A stretch of DNA of 11,738 nucleotides from CAWEHT01 sp963808455. Lineage in GTDB: Bacteria > Chloroflexota > Anaerolineae > CG2-30-64-16. The DNA lies in assembly GCA_963808455.1 (NCBI GenBank), contig CAWEHT010000404.1:1-11738 (forward strand), given 5' to 3'. Of this stretch, positions 1 to 6,237 are shown piece by piece (the first letter of the stretch is position 1; every line of letters starts with the position of its first letter). A program made the position numbers and the translations under genes. The notes beneath the pieces are model-generated. The model was not told where the DNA came from. It did not search any database and saw only the letters and a list, made by a program, of their open reading frames with translations.

Positions 1-146
1 AATGATGGCTGGGGTGGCGGGAGTCAACGAGATGAAACCTCAGCGGGAGAGCCCGGATCGAGTTTTGCCGGGAGCCTGAGTCATGATAGCAAGCGGGGAA
101 GTTCCAACCGGGTGGAACGAGGAGCGCGGTAACGTCTGGTAACGGC
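1..146 (+). other. Purine-rich segment with nested inverted repeats, possible structured RNA fragment
   Basis: No protein is supported here. The + strand is rich in G and A and can fold. CTCAG near 40-44 can pair with CTGAG near 77-81, enclosing CCCGG (about 53-57) paired with CCGGG (about 68-72). A second hairpin has arms GTTCCA (101-106) and TGGAAC (113-118) around the loop ACCGGG, and that loop is also complementary to CCCGG. Its look recalls part of a large structured RNA such as domain I of a bacterial group II intron, but I see no domain V and no reverse transcriptase, so this is a weak guess. It ends close to the stop codon of the toxin gene. Confidence 0.3.
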
Positions 147-575
147 TCAATCCTCACGGAAGCGCAAGGGGTTCTCAATCTGAATTCCTGCAATCGTTTG
201 TCCGGGGTTCAGATCCTCAGATAAAATCGGCGTTGCGCCGCTTTTGATCGCCGCGGCAACAATCAGCGCATCCCAGAAGCCGATTCTGGCCTGGTCCTCT
301 ATGCGAAAAACACGCTTGATCTCCTCCGGGGTTGTTTCGATGCACCAGTATGAGAAGTCCTCGATAATGGCTCGCGCTTCGTCTTTCGGCAAGGGAATAG
401 CCAGTTTCCGGGTCACTGTCGAATAGAACTCCTGCAATACCTGCATACTCACAGCTCCGGATTGCTGCTGCCTGAGGTCGCGCACTATCATTTGTGCTTC
501 ACGATGCTTGTATCCCGCCTTATAGTCGTGGGCATAGACAAGGACGTTTGTATCGATGAAGACCTTAGCGCTCAT
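147..575 (-). CDS. VapC-like PIN-domain toxin
   Basis: This 142-residue protein is a PIN-domain ribonuclease, the toxin half of a type II toxin-antitoxin pair, expected to cut RNA with Mg2+ when free of antitoxin. The N-terminal strand FIDTNVLVY carries the first acidic residue (D8). E49 in LQEFY, D102 in FWDALIVAAA, and E120/D121 in LSEDLNPGQ supply the rest of the acidic cluster typical of the family. The length is normal for VapC. The ATG overlaps the last 11 bases of the upstream antitoxin gene, which implies translational coupling. The gene is complete with no frame break. The exact RNA target cannot be told from sequence. The call as a PIN toxin is firm; assignment to VapC rather than another PIN family is likely. 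Confidence 0.9.
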   Translation of the reverse strand: MSAKVFIDTNVLVYAHDYKAGYKHREAQMIVRDLRQQQSGAVSMQVLQEFYSTVTRKLAIPLPKDEARAIIEDFSYWCIETTPEEIKRVFRIEDQARIGFWDALIVAAAIKSGATPILSEDLNPGQTIAGIQIENPLRFRED

Positions 576-813
576 GGAGCGCGTCCCGGTCCATGATGTG
601 GACTCCGCCTAAATGGAAACCTTTCTCCATTCGGGCCATGGCTCTGTCCATGGCGCGCTCGTAATCGTCTTCCGTCTCCGCAAGCTGCTCAATCTGGCTG
701 GTGAGCAAGCCGCTGATGGAGGTGGAACGTTTGGCGGCCAGAACTCGCGCCTTTTGAATCGTTTGCCGGCTTAGTCGCAGGGTAATATTTCGTTTTTCGT
801 CGAGCGCGGGCAT
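565..813 (-). CDS. VapB-like ribbon-helix-helix antitoxin
   Basis: This small protein (82 residues from the chosen start) is the cognate antitoxin. Residues about 7-40 (KRNITLRLSRQTIQKARVLA and what follows) read as a ribbon-helix-helix DNA-binding domain: an alternating hydrophobic strand, then two helices around SISGLL. The acidic, helical C-terminal half (DYERAMDRAMARMEKGF, ending DALHER) is typical of the toxin-binding tail of CopG-like antitoxins. I chose the ATG at 813 because an AGGAGG lies upstream at 825-830. A longer reading frame starting with TTG at 873 would run through the likely promoter and operator. It should neutralise the downstream PIN toxin and repress its own operon. The gene end overlaps the toxin start by 11 bases. 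Confidence 0.85.
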   Translation of the reverse strand: MPALDEKRNITLRLSRQTIQKARVLAAKRSTSISGLLTSQIEQLAETEDDYERAMDRAMARMEKGFHLGGVHIMDRDALHER

Positions 814-824
814 ATGAGAAATCG

Positions 825-830
825 CCTCCT
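825..830 (-). promoter_or_regulatory. Ribosome binding site deciding the antitoxin start
   Basis: AGGAGG on the minus strand, 11 bases before the ATG at 813. It supports the 82-residue antitoxin over the 102-residue frame with a TTG start. Confidence 0.6.
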
Positions 831-833
831 CTT

Positions 834-869
834 CACGTGTAATATGTGTAGCACGTTTTGCACGTGATT
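834..869 (-). promoter_or_regulatory. Candidate antitoxin operator: four tandem 9-base repeats
   Basis: Read on the + strand, this segment divides into four imperfect 9-mers: CACGTGTAA (834-842), TATGTGTAG (843-851), CACGTTTTG (852-860) and CACGTGATT (861-869). The first and last contain the palindrome CACGTG. A regular short period just upstream of the antitoxin ATG is what would be expected of subsites for cooperative ribbon-helix-helix dimers, which often bind tandem sites about one helical turn apart or slightly less. The repeats overlap the candidate promoter, so binding would block transcription. The repeats are seen in the sequence; the operator role is inferred. Confidence 0.5.
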
Positions 870-873
870 GCAA
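845..873 (-). promoter_or_regulatory. Weak candidate promoter for the toxin-antitoxin operon
   Basis: On the minus strand, TTGCAA (873-868) resembles a -35 box and TACACA (850-845) a poor -10 box, with a 17-base spacer. The match to the sigma-70 consensus is modest. The position, about 30 bases before the antitoxin ATG and inside the repeat array, is the main support. Confidence 0.3.
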
Positions 874-1424
874 CCGCTCGACTAAGCTGTTCTGCGGCCA
901 AGGTTAAAACGTACCCCCAATAGAAACGCCTAGCAGAGTTATCCAGACGTCCCTGGCCCGTACGATGTTACTGTTTTCGAACGCTTGTATTCAGCGTGCC
1001 CTTCGTGGTATCGAGTTTGAAATCATACTGTCATGGTACGCTCTGAATGGACACTGCAAGGCTGGAATAAAAGGCGGAACACACCGCCAAACAATCCAGC
1101 CCCATTGGTCCAGATCCCCCGCAGAGGCCGCGACACATGGCAACTTCCAGATCCCAGCGGCCGCTGCGGTGGTGTGGCGGATGCTTTCGGCTACCGGTGC
1201 CGCAGCCAGAGTCTCGGACCAGGCGCATAGAAACTCGGACATACGAGGGTTCGATAGCGTGTGTTGTCGGGGCTCCGGATTATGCGGCGAGGTTTCCCTT
1301 GGCTAGCTGGCGGCCAAAATACAATTACCCGAGCAGCCGCCCGTCGGAAAATACAAGCGCCATGGGCACGATCTGCGACAGCGGACCTCGGCACCCTCCA
1401 GATGCACCAGCATCCTCTGAGCGG
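874..1424. other. 551-base stretch with no supported gene
   Basis: This lies between the antitoxin promoter and the stop codon of the SIS gene. Open frames exist on both strands (for example + strand 965-1306), but none shows a ribosome binding site, recognisable motif or protein-like composition, and they overlap each other freely. On the minus strand just past the SIS stop, one frame reads a protein-like stretch PLSQIVPMALVFSDGRLLG and then stops with TAA at 1325-1327. It may be a gene remnant or chance. A small inverted repeat (TTGGC/GCCAA, about 1309-1320) has no following T run. I see no tRNA, terminator or insertion-sequence end. Confidence 0.5.
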
Positions 1425-2471
1425 TCATTCATGGGAGGTCACCTTGCTCCCACGTTCGAATGCGCCCGGCTCAATTCCTTTCTGGCGTGCGAGAGCGATC
1501 GTGAGCAGCTGGACCGGCAGCATCTCGTTGATGGGAAGAAGCATCGGTTGCGATCCTTCGATCACAACTCTCTCAATACCGGACATCGCTGGCGCGCTGC
1601 TGCCAGAGTCAATCACCACTACCGTGCCGCCGAACCGTGCGATGTCTCCCGCCAGCCGCCAATTCAGCTCGGCCGTAGGCTCGAGACCCGCGAAGATCAG
1701 GGCCTTGAATCCTTCGCGGGCGAGCTCTAGCGGGCCGTGCCGGAATTGGCCTCCTGTAAGTCCTACCGTAAACACCTTGCTGGCTTCCGAGGTGATGAGC
1801 GCGCCTGTCATCACCGTGGCCAGGCTGGGACCCCTGCCGATGAAAGCCAGGGCGTCACTGTCTTCCAGTAACGGTATGGCGCGTTGCATGCGCTGCTCGC
1901 CATCGGCCAGGAAGATGCGCGCTTGCTCCGCGGCCTGTCGCACATCTCGCTGGGCAGCTGGCAGATCCCGACCCATGAGCTGGCAGCCCAGCAAGTACAG
2001 GACGGCCACGCCCGCTGCAAATGTCTTGGTCGAGACCGTACCCTCGCTGCCAGCACAAGTGTCCAGGCCAACATCGGCCCAACTCGTTAGGCTGTTCTGC
2101 ATCCCGTTCGTAATTGAAATGATTGCGCTAGGACGCCGGTCCAGTTCGGCAAGCCGTCGCAGTTCAACTGTCTCGCCTGACTGCGAGACGGCGATCAACA
2201 ACGTACCCGTGAGGGCCGCCCCCCCATGATGCGCAAGCTCTGAAGCATCCCACATGGTAGCGGGGATGCCAGCCTGGCATAGCGCCAGCCAGAGCGGGTA
2301 GCTGCTATAGAGTGAGCTGCCCATGCCCGTCAGAACGATGTGGCGGAACGACCCGTCTCGCGCCCTTGTGACAACGTGGTCTAGCTCCCTGCAAGCAGAT
2401 GGATAACCGTCAACCGCCCGATGGACGGCCGCCGGTTGCTCGAGTATCTCTTCAAGGTAAGGATTCCCCAC
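1425..2471 (-). CDS. Double-SIS-domain sugar-phosphate isomerase/deaminase (GlmS C-half/AgaS-like)
   Basis: This 348-residue cytoplasmic protein has two SIS (sugar isomerase) domains, like the isomerase half of glucosamine-6-phosphate synthase and like AgaS or fructosamine-6-phosphate deglycases. SIS domain 1 has GMGSS (49-53) and the phosphate-binding SQSGET (96-101), followed by EGTVSTKT (143-150). SIS domain 2 has GRGPS (212-216), FRHGPLEL (243-250, His245 matching the conserved HGP of GlmS) and a C-terminal KVTSHE matching the SVTVE tail with its active-site lysine. No glutaminase domain is present, so deamination or isomerisation of an amino-sugar phosphate is more likely than synthesis. 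I chose the GTG at 2471 because AAAGGA sits 7 bases upstream. This start overlaps the ROK gene by 20 bases, suggesting coupled translation and a shared pathway. The exact substrate is unknown. Confidence 0.82.
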   Translation of the reverse strand: MGNPYLEEILEQPAAVHRAVDGYPSACRELDHVVTRARDGSFRHIVLTGMGSSLYSSYPLWLALCQAGIPATMWDASELAHHGGAALTGTLLIAVSQSGETVELRRLAELDRRPSAIISITNGMQNSLTSWADVGLDTCAGSEGTVSTKTFAAGVAVLYLLGCQLMGRDLPAAQRDVRQAAEQARIFLADGEQRMQRAIPLLEDSDALAFIGRGPSLATVMTGALITSEASKVFTVGLTGGQFRHGPLELAREGFKALIFAGLEPTAELNWRLAGDIARFGGTVVVIDSGSSAPAMSGIERVVIEGSQPMLLPINEMLPVQLLTIALARQKGIEPGAFERGSKVTSHE

Positions 2472-3451
2472 CTGACGATCCTTTCTCCGGAGGCCAGAAC
2501 AAGCTCGCGGCACCGATGATGCCCGCATCGTTACCGAGCTGAGCCAGCCCGACTCTCAAGCCAGCCATGTACACAGGTGCTCCCACTTCGGCAACGGTCT
2601 TGCGAATTGGTTCCAGCAAAAGTTCACCAGCCGCGCTCACCCCACCGCCGAGTAGGATCACTTCTGGATCGTAAACATAACACCATGAGACCAGCCCCAT
2701 CCCCAGCCAGCGCCCCGCATCCCCGAGAACTGCCAGTGCAGCTGCATCGCCAGCTCTCGCCGCTGCGACGATAGCCGCGACCGTCAAGGTATCCTCGTCG
2801 CGCCAGGCCCGCGCCAGTAATGAAGCGGGATTGGCCCGGGCGGCCTCAAGAGCTTCATTCTCGATGGCGGAACTCGCAGCCACAGCCTCTAGGCAGCCAC
2901 GACAACCGTAACTGCATCGCCGCGCGCTGCTTGGTGCCACGATGATATGGCCGGGGTCTCCGAGCGTGCCCCTCACCGGACGTTGTGGCTCCCCGTGGAG
3001 GATCAGCCCTGCACCGATCCCCGACCCTAGCGTCACCAGGAACAGGCGATCGATCCCTCGGCCCGCGCCGTAAAGGCATTCGGCCCAGGCAGCTACAGTG
3101 GCATCGTTGTCCAGCAGCACACGACCATAGGCGCAGCCTTTGAGACGCTGTTCGAGGAACGACGCCAGAGGAAAGCTATCCAACTGGTGTAGGTTTGTAT
3201 AGATAGGGACTCTGCGATCTGCGCTCAAGTGGCCGGGAACCCCAATACCAATGCCCTCGGGGGCGTCCTCCAGCTTATTGTGCCGACTCAGCATCACCTG
3301 GATCGCCGCGAAGGTACATCTCGGCAACGGCTGCCGGGCCGGCCGAAGCCGGAGGCACAACTCGACTGCGCGCGACGATGTGGCCGCCGTCGTCAACGAT
3401 ACCCAGCTTTGTGCTGCTGCCACCGATATCCACGCCAACGGCGTAGCGCAT
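2452..3451 (-). CDS. ROK-family sugar kinase (frameshifted near the N-terminus)
   Basis: ROK-family kinase, which would phosphorylate a hexose or N-acyl amino sugar with ATP. The true N-terminus is in a different frame from the body. From the ATG at 3451 it reads MRYAVGVDIGGSSTKLGIVD, with the DxGG phosphate-binding motif. That frame meets a stop at 3275-3277. The body, open from 3438 to 2452, holds GIGIGVPGH, the catalytic Asp in LLDNDATVAAWAE, GDPGH and a Cys-rich CSYGCRGCLE. The total span is 1000 bases (3n+1), consistent with one inserted base near 3300-3335; the repaired protein would be about 332 residues, normal for the family. Two variants are notable: Asp replaces Glu in the sugar-binding ExGH motif, and the zinc motif CxCGxxGC has Tyr for its second Cys. 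The start lies 11 bases after the M55 stop. Sequencing error is more likely than a true pseudogene. Confidence 0.8.
3300..3335 (-). other. Frameshift site in the ROK kinase gene
   Basis: Before this point the family-like sequence (GPAAVAEM) is in the frame of the ATG at 3451. After it the family-like sequence (AAIQVMLSRHNK) is in the +1 frame. The exact base cannot be fixed without homologues. Confidence 0.7.
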
Positions 3452-3462
3452 GGCCTGTCTCT

Positions 3463-4254
3463 TTACTCGAAGATCTTGAAGAGCTGTAGCAAGTCATCGC
3501 CTCGGTACTCGATGACGGTCGGGCCGACTATGCTCGCGTCCAGGTCCGTTTTCTTCTTCAGGTAGGCGGCCTGAGGCGCCACGTAGGTCACCCTCAGCAC
3601 AAAAGGCGGGCTGAGGCGATAGGGCGGAATATCAACAACCCTCCGCAGCGCATTGGCCATGCCGGCAGAGATCAGCTCGCGGGCTCTTGCCGGAGCGAAG
3701 TGGCGAGCCAGGCCGCGACCAGACGCGTGCTTGACAACTACCCCCTCGACCCCAGGGATCAGCGCCTGCATCTCGGCCACCGCCGCGGAATCGCCGGTGA
3801 CCAATATCGTGGGGATGCCGCGGCTCCCGGCGGCGGCCGCCGCCATGCCGATTTCGCCGACCGGCTGGCCGTTCAGGGTGATTTGGACGATGTCCAGCTC
3901 CATGCTATGGCAGAGCACGGCATCCGGGGTGCCGGCCATGGCATGTGCCCCCACCTGGACGAACGCATCGAACCCCTCCTCGATCCAGGGCAGCCAGTGG
4001 GGGCGCATCTTGCCCTGGATCAGCTCAGCAGGGGGATGAAGCCGATCGATCAGGATGTTGTGTCCCTGGTAGTGCGCGTCGCATACCACGACCGTGTCGG
4101 CGCCACCGCGGACGGCGCCCTCGACCGCCGCATTGACCTCGCCGGTTAGCAATTCCTGCGCTTGCCGGTAACCCGGCGAGGTCGGCCAGCACTGTTGCTC
4201 GAAATCCCAGATGCCGGATACTCCCTCGATATCGGTGAGGATATATACTCGCAA
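3463..4254 (-). CDS. M55-family D-aminopeptidase (DppA-like metallopeptidase)
   Basis: This 263-residue protein matches peptidase family M55, whose characterised member is Bacillus subtilis DppA, a zinc D-aminopeptidase acting on D-Ala-containing peptides. The metal ligands of that family are visible in the expected places: D8 and E10 in LTDIEGVSG, H61 in CDAHYQGHN, H104 in GAHAMAG and E134 in PVGEIGMA. H116 in LCHSME matches the proposed catalytic histidine. The start is a TTG at 4254, preceded by a GAGG; an in-frame TAG (the stop of the upstream gene, 4267-4269) rules out any longer start, and D8/E10 must be near the N-terminus. There is no signal peptide, so it acts in the cytoplasm, presumably on imported peptides. 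In B. subtilis dppA also sits beside a dipeptide transporter, as here. Confidence 0.88.
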   Translation of the reverse strand: MRVYILTDIEGVSGIWDFEQQCWPTSPGYRQAQELLTGEVNAAVEGAVRGGADTVVVCDAHYQGHNILIDRLHPPAELIQGKMRPHWLPWIEEGFDAFVQVGAHAMAGTPDAVLCHSMELDIVQITLNGQPVGEIGMAAAAAGSRGIPTILVTGDSAAVAEMQALIPGVEGVVVKHASGRGLARHFAPARARELISAGMANALRRVVDIPPYRLSPPFVLRVTYVAPQAAYLKKKTDLDASIVGPTVIEYRGDDLLQLFKIFE

Positions 4255-4266
4255 TGTGTGGCCTCG

Positions 4267-5055
4267 CTATTCCTCTAACCAGGCCTGGTAGCGCCGTAAC
4301 CAAGCCTCTGGCGAGCCCTGGACGAAGAGCAACAGGCCGCGCCTGACGACCTCGCCGCGAGGCGCAATGGTCCCGAACCAGGGGTCACTGTGGATGCAGT
4401 GGTGATCGTCGTCTGGGTTATGTGCCACGCTGGCCACCCGGTCCCAGGCCAGGCCGGCGCACCAGCAGCCGTCCATCCTTTGCATCATGATGCATCCGCT
4501 CTTCACCGCTGTCGGCGCGACACTCCACATGGCCAGGCCCTGGACGACGCCGCCGGGATAGGGTAGATCCATCCCGGCAACCCGATAGGCCTGAACCAAA
4601 GGTGACCAGGAGCCTTGCCGGACTCTGCGCGGCCAGCGGCTGGCTGCCACCAAGCCGGCATCGGTATCCAGAATGCAGCGTTCGCCCGACCGGTCGGCAA
4701 ACGGCGGCGTGAACCTGAACATCAGACACATATCAGCCCAGCAATGGCCGTAGGTGCGGTCCGACAGGTTGGCGAGGCTGGCCGACAGGCAGAGCTGGTC
4801 TTCCGAGGCCGGCCGCGCGCCCACGGTGATGCGCAACGGGTGTTCTGAATCGCCCGGGCACTCCATTTGGTATCCGAACGAGCCAGATGGCTGCCAGCCA
4901 TAGCGCGGATGGAGGGAATCCCACGGGTACTTGAACGATGCCCCGCCCACGCCCTCGAACATATAGGTAAACAGGTACCCGTCCCCCAGCGCCGGCTGGT
5001 GCCGGATCTCCATCCCTTCCAGGCCGCTGACCGAACCAGCGCTCAAGTCGATCAT
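4267..5055 (-). CDS. Unrecognised 262-residue conserved-looking protein
   Basis: I do not recognise a named family. The protein has no signal peptide or membrane segment. Its composition (many aromatic residues, Gly and short hydrophobic strands) suggests a beta-rich, perhaps beta-sandwich, fold such as those of mutarotase-like or carbohydrate-associated proteins. The C-terminal part is the most distinctive: a His/Asp-rich patch (NPDDDHHCIHSDPWFGTIAP, about residues 213-232) followed by GEVVRRGLLLFVQGSPEAWL. The clustered His and Asp residues could bind a metal. I recall similar ends in uncharacterised proteins next to sugar-catabolism genes in Planctomycetota-type genomes, but cannot confirm this. 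The ATG at 5055 follows GGAAGG with good spacing. It lies 44 bases after URO-D gene 1 and 12 bases before the M55 gene, so it is co-transcribed. Confidence 0.75.
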   Translation of the reverse strand: MIDLSAGSVSGLEGMEIRHQPALGDGYLFTYMFEGVGGASFKYPWDSLHPRYGWQPSGSFGYQMECPGDSEHPLRITVGARPASEDQLCLSASLANLSDRTYGHCWADMCLMFRFTPPFADRSGERCILDTDAGLVAASRWPRRVRQGSWSPLVQAYRVAGMDLPYPGGVVQGLAMWSVAPTAVKSGCIMMQRMDGCWCAGLAWDRVASVAHNPDDDHHCIHSDPWFGTIAPRGEVVRRGLLLFVQGSPEAWLRRYQAWLEE

Positions 5056-5099
5056 CTGGTGCCTTCCCGACTCGCTCTAATGCTGCGGAGTGCCGGTGC

Positions 5100-6171
5100 C
5101 TAGTGGCGCCGGCCGAACTCCTTGATGGCCCCATAGTAGGCCTTGATGTTTTCCAACGGAATATTGTGGGGCAGGTCCCCGATGGGCCGGAAGAAGTAGC
5201 CCGGCGCGTCGCGGCCGATGTCGGCGCAGCGCCGCACCTCGTCGACGACATCCTCGGGCGTGCCCAGCGTGAGCAGGCGCGTGCTGATGTTGCCCGCGAG
5301 CACCTTGGTCTTGCCATACCGCCTGACGATCTCCGTTAGGTCCATTGTGGGATCGATGACGAACCCATCCACGCCCAGCGTCGCCAGGTCGTCGAGCGCC
5401 GCCGTGTAGTTGCCGTCGGAGGTAAAAATGATCTTCTTGCCCGCCTGCTTAAGCACGTCGAAGTTGCGTTCGTAATGCGGCCAGAGGTTGGTCCGGTACC
5501 AGGCTGGGCGGAAGACCAAGCCCCGGGTGATGGCGATGTCGTCGTGCGTGCAGAAGATCGGGCTTTCCCACGTGTCGATCCAGTGGCGATAGCGCCGGTT
5601 GGTCAACTCGGCGAACAGGGCAACGGTGTGTGCAAACCGATCTGGATAGGTACAGGCGGTGATCAGGAAAAGCTCCCATCCAAAGACCATGATGAACCAC
5701 TGAAAGAGCGTCGTGTAGTAGCATCCAGTGGCCAGCGCGGCCTCGCCGACGATCTGCTGCGACTCCATAGCCCAGTCGGGGATGTTCTCTGACCACCGAG
5801 GATCCGAACACGCTGACGCCTGCCGGGCCGTCGGTGAAGGGATCGAAGGCCAACACGTCCTCGGGCGTCTGGAACCGAGGTGAGGTCGCTTCCCACTCGC
5901 TGCCCGAGATGCCCCATTCGGTGTATTTGATGCGGCCGCCGGCTGTGCTCTTGACCTCGCCCTCACGAAAGCGCATGCCACGCGACTGAACCGTGAGGAT
6001 CCAGTCGATCCCCAAGCGCTCGATGCAGCGCCGGTGCGCCTCGGTGGGGTATTCGAAAGGGTCGAGCCCGGAGACTTCGGCCATCAACTGTGGATGATCC
6101 AGCCAGTCGAATTCTGGAATACACGGTGGTCCCTCTAGTGCCATAGCGGCCAACGCGTCAGCTTTCGGCAT
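5100..6171 (-). CDS. URO-D superfamily protein 1 (frameshifted)
   Basis: Uroporphyrinogen decarboxylase/corrinoid methyltransferase superfamily, TIM-barrel fold. The N-terminal half starts at the ATG at 6171 (MPKADALAAM), with AGGAGG at 6178-6183 just six bases upstream, and includes GIDWILTVQSRGMRFREGEV. The C-terminal half is in another frame (5981 to 5100): family signatures there are FTSDGNY, the DLTEIVRRYGKTKVLAGNIS stretch, and the final DLPHNIPLENIKAYYGAIKE. The span of 1072 bases (3n+1) fits one inserted base near 5770-5805; repaired length is about 356 residues, normal for the family. The usual MtaA-type zinc ligands are not seen: the expected HxC position reads TSD and there is no later Cys, so methyl transfer by the MtaA mechanism is doubtful. 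A genuine haem-pathway HemE role is unlikely given the context and the second divergent copy in the same cluster. Confidence 0.8.
5770..5805 (-). other. Frameshift site in URO-D gene 1
   Basis: The N-terminal frame reads GVSVFGSSVV up to about 5793 and then loses family character. The +1 frame reads SENIPDWAMESQQIV from about 5791. Removing one G from the GGTGG stretch here would join the two. Confidence 0.65.
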
Positions 6172-6177
6172 GCGCTT

Positions 6178-6183
6178 CCTCCT
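6178..6183 (-). promoter_or_regulatory. Ribosome binding site of URO-D gene 1
   Basis: AGGAGG six bases before the ATG at 6171. It decides this start over one 14 codons further upstream (6213). Confidence 0.65.
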
Positions 6184-6237
6184 GTATAGCGTTCCGTCTA
6201 ATCCGCAAAGCACCTCGCTTGTGCTGATCCACGCGCG

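Noticed and set aside
834..869. Short tandem repeats as a CRISPR array
   Set aside because: The units are only 9 bases and imperfect, with no spacers and no cas genes.
565..873. Antitoxin starting at the TTG at 873
   Set aside because: The extra 20 residues lie over the repeat array and promoter-like boxes. The ATG at 813 has AGGAGG upstream and places the ribbon-helix-helix strand at the usual distance from the N-terminus.
965..1306. + strand open frame of 113 codons in the gene-free stretch
   Set aside because: No ribosome binding site, no recognisable motif and several competing frames over the same bases on both strands.
1261..2229. Long + strand open frame (322 codons)
   Set aside because: It lies antisense to the SIS gene and its translation is rich in Ser, Ala and Arg without motifs. 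The minus-strand SIS motifs are unambiguous.
5100..6171. URO-D gene 1 as housekeeping hemE
   Set aside because: The active-site region differs from HemE, a second divergent copy is nearby, and no other haem biosynthesis gene is present.
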